In this document: positions 34,023 through 38,647 of the stretch, piece after piece
Layout: every line of letters starts with the position of its first letter
Numbering within the stretch: the stretch's first letter is position 1
Source: Alphaproteobacteria bacterium
Lineage (GTDB): Bacteria > Pseudomonadota > Alphaproteobacteria > MPNO01 > UBA830
Length of the DNA: 38,647 bases
Reading direction: 5' to 3'
NCBI GenBank assembly: GCA_022822405.1
Contig: JAJEBT010000161.1
Coordinates: forward strand, 1-38,647
Notes under the pieces: model-generated
What the model was told of the DNA's origin: nothing
The model's database searches: none
The model's input: the letters and a program-made list of their open reading frames with translations, nothing else
Translations under genes and position numbers: made by a program

Positions 34023-34408
34023 TGCGCGCGGCCTCGCGGCGCTCCGCATTCCGGGAGGCGGTCGCCGGCCCGTTGCCGCTGGTCGGCGTCAAGCCCGGGC
34101 CAGCCGCGTTCACGGCGCAGGGGCGAAGGTGGAGCGGTGCCGGGACGGCGGGTCCCGTTCATCGGCTCCGATTCCGCGGGCGGTTGATTTGCGGTGCGCA
34201 TCCTGTTCCTGCCCCTGTCGTTCGCGGAGGCTAGTCCGCGAAACGGCCGATGGCAACGGTGAATGCGGCCCGAACCGTCCGGTCGGGATCGGGAATCCCG
34301 CGGGTTCCGGCCCTGTCCGGCGGGCGGGACGGCGGCATTGTGTAGCCCGCTGCGAGAGGCTAGGATCACCGATCCGTTTCCGGACCAGTGATTACAGGGA
34401 GAGAAGAC
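34023..34408. other. Divergent control region between xdhA and the TRAP genes
   Basis: This 386-base stretch has no credible gene. It must hold the promoters of the purine operon (leftward) and the TRAP-amidohydrolase operon (rightward). The right end contains the promoter described at 34338-34375. I see no clear promoter for xdhA. Confidence 0.5.
34338..34375 (+). promoter_or_regulatory. Promoter with operator-like dyad for the TRAP operon
   Basis: TTGTGT (34338-34343) and TAGGAT (34361-34366) are 17 bases apart. A perfect dyad GGATC-ACC-GATCC (34363-34375) overlaps the -10 and the expected start point, where a repressor could block initiation. The leader to dctP would be about 35 bases. 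Confidence 0.5.
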
Positions 34409-35395
34409 ATGAAGACAGTGCTTACGGCCGGCGTTGCCGCCGGAGCGTTGCTGGCCGCGTCAGTGACGGGAGCCGCTGCAACCAACATCAAGCTGCTCAC
34501 GAGCTGGAACAAGGACAACTGGCCGACCTACGCCGTGCTTGATCAATTCGTCAAGAATGTCGAGGCAATCGGCGGCGGCAAGGTCAAGATCGTGATTTCC
34601 GGCAAGGAGGTTGTGCCGCCCTTCGAGCAGCTTCAGCCGGTATCGTCGGGCGTGTTCGACATGCTGTTTTCACACGGCATCTACCATTCGGGCAGCAAGG
34701 GACTGGCGTTCACGTTCGACGCAATCGATCCCAAGCCCGCCGAGCGCCGCGCCGCGGGGTTGATCGACTTCATCGACAAGTACTATCAGAAGCACAACAA
34801 CCTGAAGGTCATCGGCATCGCGGCGGCCAGCAACCAGGGCTATCATCTCTTCGCCAAGGAACCGCTGTCTTCGGCTGGTGATCTCAAGGGACGCAAGATC
34901 CGCGGCACGCTCAGCTATCACGGCGTCATCCGGCTCCTCGGCGCGTCTCCGGTGGTGCTCCCGGGCGGGCAGATCTATACCTCGCTCGAGAAGGGCGTTA
35001 TCGACGGCGCCGCATGGCCGGCCGCCGGCATGCTCTCGATGAAGCACTACGAGGTCGCCAAGTACAAGCTGCGTCCGACCTTCGGTTCGAGCAATCTCGG
35101 TTTCTGGGTCAATCTCGACAAGTGGAAGAAGCTGTCCGAGGCCGACCAGAAGATTCTCGTCGATGCGGCCAAGAAGACCGAGGTCGAGATGCCGGCGATC
35201 GGCGACAAGATTCTCGCCGAGGAATCGGCAGCGCTCGAAAAGCATGGCGTCAAGGTGACCCAGATGTCCCCGGACATGGCCAAGAAGGTCAAGGAGACGT
35301 TCGCGGCAAGCATGTGGGAGATCGCCAAGAAATGCTGTGCTGATGGCGGTGATGACCTGCGCCAGCTCGCCAAGAAGGCCGGGCTGACCAACTGA
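34409..35395 (+). CDS. dctP: TRAP transporter substrate-binding protein, DctP family
   Basis: This 328-residue periplasmic binding protein delivers an organic-acid-type ligand to the DctQM permease. A signal peptide covers residues 1-24 (MKTVLTAGVAAGALLAASVT, cleavage after GAAA). The mature part has LLTSWNKDNWPTYAVLDQFV, DLKGRKIRGTLSYHGVI, and the family arginine in GRKIRG that salt-bridges a carboxylate ligand. GGGAGAG precedes the ATG at 34409. A hairpin follows the gene. The ligand is unknown. Confidence 0.94.
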   Translation: MKTVLTAGVAAGALLAASVTGAAATNIKLLTSWNKDNWPTYAVLDQFVKNVEAIGGGKVKIVISGKEVVPPFEQLQPVSSGVFDMLFSHGIYHSGSKGLAFTFDAIDPKPAERRAAGLIDFIDKYYQKHNNLKVIGIAAASNQGYHLFAKEPLSSAGDLKGRKIRGTLSYHGVIRLLGASPVVLPGGQIYTSLEKGVIDGAAWPAAGMLSMKHYEVAKYKLRPTFGSSNLGFWVNLDKWKKLSEADQKILVDAAKKTEVEMPAIGDKILAEESAALEKHGVKVTQMSPDMAKKVKETFAASMWEIAKKCCADGGDDLRQLAKKAGLTN

Positions 35396-35398
35396 TTG

Positions 35399-35413
35399 CC
35401 GCGGAAACCGCGG
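35399..35413 (+). other. Hairpin between dctP and dctQ
   Basis: CCGCGG-AAA-CCGCGG forms a perfect six-base stem four bases after the dctP stop. Such a structure after a binding-protein gene commonly raises its mRNA level relative to the permease genes. No T-run follows. Confidence 0.45.
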
Positions 35414-35429
35414 GATCGCGAGGCGGGCC

Positions 35430-35939
35430 GTGTTCAGGCCGATATTCTGGGTTCACGACCGGCTGACGGACGTGAGCTTTGAGCTGGGCAAGATCTGCCT
35501 CGCGATCATCCTCTTTTCTTACTGCTTCGAGGTCGCCGCACGCTATTTCTTCAACGCGCCGACCTGGTGGGCTGATGAGGCGGTCTCCTATTCGCTCTGC
35601 ATCGGCTGCTTTCTCGTGATGCCGAGGGTGACCCGCGACAAGGGACATGTCGCGGTGACGTTTCTCGTGGACATGCTGTCGCCTGCAAAGGGGAAGCCCG
35701 CCTACTGGGTCATCTACCTCCTGTGCTTCGTTGCCTGCGCGCTCGGCTTCTGGATCAATCTTGACGAGAACATCCGCCAGGTCGTCAAGGATGTACACCT
35801 GATGAAGGTCAAGCCGATCCCCAAATACTGGATCTCCGTCTTCATCACCTACGGATTCGGGATGTCGGCGCTCCACTTCCTGCGCATGCTCGACTACCGG
35901 ACCATCAAGGTCGGCCACGGCCGCGAGGAGCAGTACTGA
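35430..35939 (+). CDS. dctQ: TRAP transporter small permease, DctQ family
   Basis: This 169-residue membrane protein has four hydrophobic helices: around CLAIILFSYCFEVAARYFF, VSYSLCIGCFLVM, YWVIYLLCFVACALGFWI, and WISVFITYGFGMSALHFL. The motif WWADEAVSY matches the conserved W-x-E region of DctQ proteins. The GTG at 35430 has AGGCGG upstream. Its stop is two bases before dctM. Confidence 0.9.
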   Translation: MFRPIFWVHDRLTDVSFELGKICLAIILFSYCFEVAARYFFNAPTWWADEAVSYSLCIGCFLVMPRVTRDKGHVAVTFLVDMLSPAKGKPAYWVIYLLCFVACALGFWINLDENIRQVVKDVHLMKVKPIPKYWISVFITYGFGMSALHFLRMLDYRTIKVGHGREEQY

Positions 35940-35941
35940 CC

Positions 35942-37252
35942 ATGGAATGGTGGGCAATCCTCACAGTCGGTCTGACGCTGCTGCTGGCGGTGTTCATGAC
36001 GGGGGTGCCGATCTTCGTCGCATTCCTCCTCATCAACATCACCGGCGTTCTCATCATCCTCGGCCAGCCCGGTTTCGGCCTCGTCGCCAATTCGATCTTC
36101 GAGACCACCAATATCGCGGCGCTGTCGGCCATTCCCCTTTTCATCCTGATGGGGGAACTCCTGTTCCGGTCGGGTTCGATCGACATCCTCTTCGATGCCG
36201 TCGACAAGCTCGTCGGGCGGGTGCGGGGACGCCAATACGTCCTGTGCATCACCCTGTCCACGATCTTCGGCGCGCTGTCCGGCGCGGCTATGGGTGTTGC
36301 GGCGATGATGGCGCGGACGCTTTTTCCCGGGATGCTCGACCGCGGCTACGACCCCAAGCTCTCCACCGGCGCCATACTCGCGGGGGCGTCGCTCGCGCCG
36401 ATCATCCCGCCGAGCGTGCTGGTCATCATCATCGGCACGCTTGCCAACGTGTCGATCGCCGGCCTCCTGATCGCCGGAATCCTGCCCGGGCTGATGCTTG
36501 CCGGGCTGTTCTTCATCTACACGCTGGGGCGCGTGCGCCTGAATCCGGTGCTTGCCAACGAGGATGTCCGGGCGTCGTCCGTCGATGTCAGCGTCGGCGA
36601 GAAGATCCGCGCCACGCTCAGGGTGCTGCCGTTCGTCCTGATCATCTTCTGCGTCATGGGCTTCATCCTGCTCGGCGTGGCGACGCCCTCCGAATCGGCG
36701 GCCACCGGCGTGGCGGGCGCCATCCTCACGGCCGCCTACTACCGCAAGCTGACCTGGAAGATGTTCTCGGAGTCGCTGGCCTCCGCAGCCTTCATCACCA
36801 GCATGATCCTGGTGATCATGGCAAGTTCCAAGATGTTCAGCCAGCTGCTGGCGTTCACGGGATCCACAAGGGCGCTCACCGAGGTCGTCGTCGGGCTCGA
36901 TTTTCCGGCCTATCTGATGCTCTTCATCATGATGCTCATCCCCTTCATCCTGTGCATGTTCATCGACCAGATTGCGCTGATGCTTGTCGTCATCCCGATC
37001 TATCAGCCCTTGATCAAGACCCTCGAATTCGATCCGATCTGGTTCTGGCTCCTGATGCTGCTCAACGTCACTGTCGGAGGCATCACACCCCCGTTCGGCT
37101 ACACGATCTTCGCGTTCAAGGGGGCTACGGACAGGGTGAATCTGCAACAGGTGTTCAGTGCCACCTGGCCGTTCGTGCTGATATTCCTGGTCGGCATGGT
37201 CCTGATCGCGGCATTCCCGCCGATCGCCACGGTGCTGCCCCGCCTTCTGTGA
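35942..37252 (+). CDS. dctM: TRAP transporter large permease, DctM family
   Basis: This 436-residue permease has about twelve membrane helices and forms the sodium-driven channel of the TRAP system. Conserved parts are IPLFILMGELLFRSG, FGALSGAAMGVAAMM, GASLAPIIPPSVLVIII, ATPSESAATGVAGA and MFIDQIALMLVVIPIYQP. The start at 35942 is two bases after dctQ. It works with DctP and DctQ. Confidence 0.95.
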   Translation: MEWWAILTVGLTLLLAVFMTGVPIFVAFLLINITGVLIILGQPGFGLVANSIFETTNIAALSAIPLFILMGELLFRSGSIDILFDAVDKLVGRVRGRQYVLCITLSTIFGALSGAAMGVAAMMARTLFPGMLDRGYDPKLSTGAILAGASLAPIIPPSVLVIIIGTLANVSIAGLLIAGILPGLMLAGLFFIYTLGRVRLNPVLANEDVRASSVDVSVGEKIRATLRVLPFVLIIFCVMGFILLGVATPSESAATGVAGAILTAAYYRKLTWKMFSESLASAAFITSMILVIMASSKMFSQLLAFTGSTRALTEVVVGLDFPAYLMLFIMMLIPFILCMFIDQIALMLVVIPIYQPLIKTLEFDPIWFWLLMLLNVTVGGITPPFGYTIFAFKGATDRVNLQQVFSATWPFVLIFLVGMVLIAAFPPIATVLPRLL

Positions 37253-37256
37253 CGGG

Positions 37257-37288
37257 CGGCGGCTGGAGTTTCAGTTTCCGCCGGTTTT
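37257..37288 (+). terminator. Weak hairpin after dctM
   Basis: CGGCGG (37257-37262) and CCGCCG (37278-37283) can pair with a 15-base loop, followed shortly by TTTT (37285-37288). It could give partial termination before the amidohydrolase gene, or be a simple stem. Confidence 0.3.
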
Positions 37289-37330
37289 CGACTACAATCG
37301 CGCCAGGATCACCAGACGGGGCAGGGAAAC

Positions 37331-38572
37331 ATGGAACTCCCCACCGGAAACGAACGCTATTTCCGCATGAGTGTCGAGGAGTTCGACACCGAGAAGCTCC
37401 TGCGGAACGCCGCCCGGCAGCGCGACCAGCGCGGTTTCGACGACGTGCTGATCATCGACGTCGACGCCCATCACTACGAGACCGAATCGATGGGAGAGAT
37501 CGTCGACTACATCGAGGATCCTGTGATGCGCCAGCTCGCGAGGTCGGCGCAGCAGATCGCCCATCGCGGTTCCATGTTCTCGCTCGGGCGTGTCGGTTAT
37601 CAGGACATGGGCGGGCGGGTCACCCGCTATCCGCTGCGCAAGCTTGAGAAGGTTCCCGACGACGGCGTGCATCGCGACGTCCACCTCACGAACCGCTGGA
37701 TGGATGCGATGGGCGTCGATTTCGCCTGTGTCTTTCCGACGCCGATGCTGGGACTTGCGATGCATCCGCAGGCCGACGTCGAGGTCGTGCTGGCGCGCGC
37801 CTACAACCGGTGGCTGGTCGAACGGATCCTGCCGGGTTCGCCGCGCATGAAGTCCATGCTCTACCTGCCGTTCAATGACCCCGAGGCGGCGCTCCGGATC
37901 GTGGAGGATTTCGGCGACGCGGACGGCGTGATCGGCTTCATGGTCACGTCGGTACGCCATCGTCCGGTTCATCACAACGACTACATGAAGATCTATGCGG
38001 CGATCGAAAGGCGTGGGCTGCCGATCGGTTTCCATTCCGGATTCAACTGGGACGATCCCATGTTCCGGACCTGCAACCGCTTCCTCGCCGTCCATGCGCT
38101 GGGCTTCACCTGGTACAATGTCGTCCACTGCACCAACTGGGTGCTGAACGGCATGAACGAACGTTTCCCGGGGCTTCCGGTGATCTGGATCGAGTCGGGT
38201 ATCTCCTGGGTGCCGTTTCTCGCGCAGCGTCTCGACACGCTCTACCGGATGCGGTCTTCGGAATGTCCGAATCTGCGCAAGCTGCCGAGCGACTACATCC
38301 GCGACATGTACTACAGCACCCAGCCCATGGAGATGCCCGACAACATGGAAATGCTGGAAGCCACGTTCCGCTGCATCAACGCCGAAACGCAGCTTCTCTG
38401 GGCGTCGGACTATCCCCACTGGGATATGGACCTGCCCAGCGTGATCTGGGATCTGCCCTTCATCGACGAGGACGCCAAGCGCAACATTCTGGGCAGGACA
38501 GCTCAGAAGCTGTTCCGGCTCGATGCCGGCGAGCGAGTATCCGGACGCGCGATGGCGACGGCGGCTGAATAG
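37331..38572 (+). CDS. Amidohydrolase family protein (amidohydrolase_2, ACMSD-like)
   Basis: This 413-residue TIM-barrel metal enzyme belongs to the amidohydrolase_2 family, which includes decarboxylases and hydrolases. The first metal motif is DVDAHHYE near residue 43, a D-x-H-x-x-E form rather than H-x-H. Further likely ligands are His in LPIGFHSGFNWDDP and Asp in LLWASDYPHWDMD. CAGGGAAAC precedes the ATG at 37331. It follows the TRAP genes on the same strand, and its substrate is probably the transported compound or a product of it. The exact reaction is unknown. Confidence 0.85.
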   Translation: MELPTGNERYFRMSVEEFDTEKLLRNAARQRDQRGFDDVLIIDVDAHHYETESMGEIVDYIEDPVMRQLARSAQQIAHRGSMFSLGRVGYQDMGGRVTRYPLRKLEKVPDDGVHRDVHLTNRWMDAMGVDFACVFPTPMLGLAMHPQADVEVVLARAYNRWLVERILPGSPRMKSMLYLPFNDPEAALRIVEDFGDADGVIGFMVTSVRHRPVHHNDYMKIYAAIERRGLPIGFHSGFNWDDPMFRTCNRFLAVHALGFTWYNVVHCTNWVLNGMNERFPGLPVIWIESGISWVPFLAQRLDTLYRMRSSECPNLRKLPSDYIRDMYYSTQPMEMPDNMEMLEATFRCINAETQLLWASDYPHWDMDLPSVIWDLPFIDEDAKRNILGRTAQKLFRLDAGERVSGRAMATAAE

Positions 38573-38612
38573 CGGGATCACATCCTCTTCATGAACGTTC
38601 CGCCCGGGTGAT

Positions 38613-38637
38613 TGCGGCCCGGCGTTCGCCGGCCGCA
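38613..38637 (+). terminator. Strong hairpin after the amidohydrolase gene
   Basis: TGCGG (38613-38617) with CCGGCG (38619-38624), a TT loop, CGCCGG (38627-38632) and CCGCA (38633-38637) make an 11-base GC stem with one bulged C. It lies 40 bases after the stop. The window ends before any T-run could be seen. Confidence 0.45.
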
Positions 38638-38647
38638 CGGCCGAACA

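Noticed and set aside
1..38647. Search by eye for CRISPR arrays, tRNAs, rRNA, insertion sequences and attachment-site repeats
   Set aside because: No regularly spaced repeats, cloverleaf-like sequences, transposase genes or flanking long repeats were seen. A tRNA or repeat-finding program would be decisive.

Overview
This is a GC-rich, gene-dense window with the character of an alphaproteobacterium, probably a free-living, marine or host-associated heterotroph of the Rhodospirillales/Rhizobiales type. The pointers are a gatC-gatA-gatB amidotransferase locus, an alphaproteobacterial-style short bL36, hisE next to a HIT gene, a bacterioferritin/Bfd pair, and many catabolic oxidoreductases with a TRAP transporter. 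The taxonomic call is inference. I see no rRNA, tRNA, CRISPR array or insertion sequence.

Left part (1-10.2 kb). A plus-strand run holds a short-chain dehydrogenase, a Rieske oxygenase, the ribosomal protein gene rpmJ (41 codons), a threonine-synthase-like PLP enzyme, a luciferase-like (LLM) flavin monooxygenase and a DUF1330 protein. A second block on the minus strand, hyuA-hyuB-LLM, encodes an ATP-dependent hydantoinase/oxoprolinase pair and another LLM monooxygenase. Together they look like two linked but substrate-unknown degradation modules, one for an aromatic or oxygenated substrate and one for a cyclic amide.

Middle (10.2-18.2 kb). A gap of about 0.5 kb with several dyads is followed by an unrecognised membrane-associated protein (10678-11859). 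Next is a compact copper/oxidative-stress module. A CueR-type MerR regulator (Cys112, Cys120 and Ser77 all at the E. coli CueR positions) faces a DUF4396 membrane protein and a periplasmic Cu/Zn superoxide dismutase, across a promoter with the 19-bp spacer and CCTTCC-N7-GGAAAG dyad expected of CueR control. After it comes glcD-glcE-glcF (glycolate oxidase).

Right-centre (18.2-28.8 kb), mostly minus strand. Here are a thiamine-diphosphate enzyme, three tandem YfcG-like glutathione transferases, gatB, a small membrane protein, gatA and gatC. On the plus strand is ruvX, followed by an SRAP-domain protein on the minus strand. Then come bfd and bfr, convergent with overlapping 3' ends, a HIT protein and hisE.

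Right end (28.9-38.6 kb). Guanine deaminase and xanthine dehydrogenase (xdhA, xdhB) form a purine-degradation operon read leftward. Reading rightward from the shared control region are a DctP-DctQ-DctM TRAP transporter and an amidohydrolase. The transporter plus hydrolase could import and process a purine-related or other organic acid substrate, but nothing in the sequence fixes the ligand.
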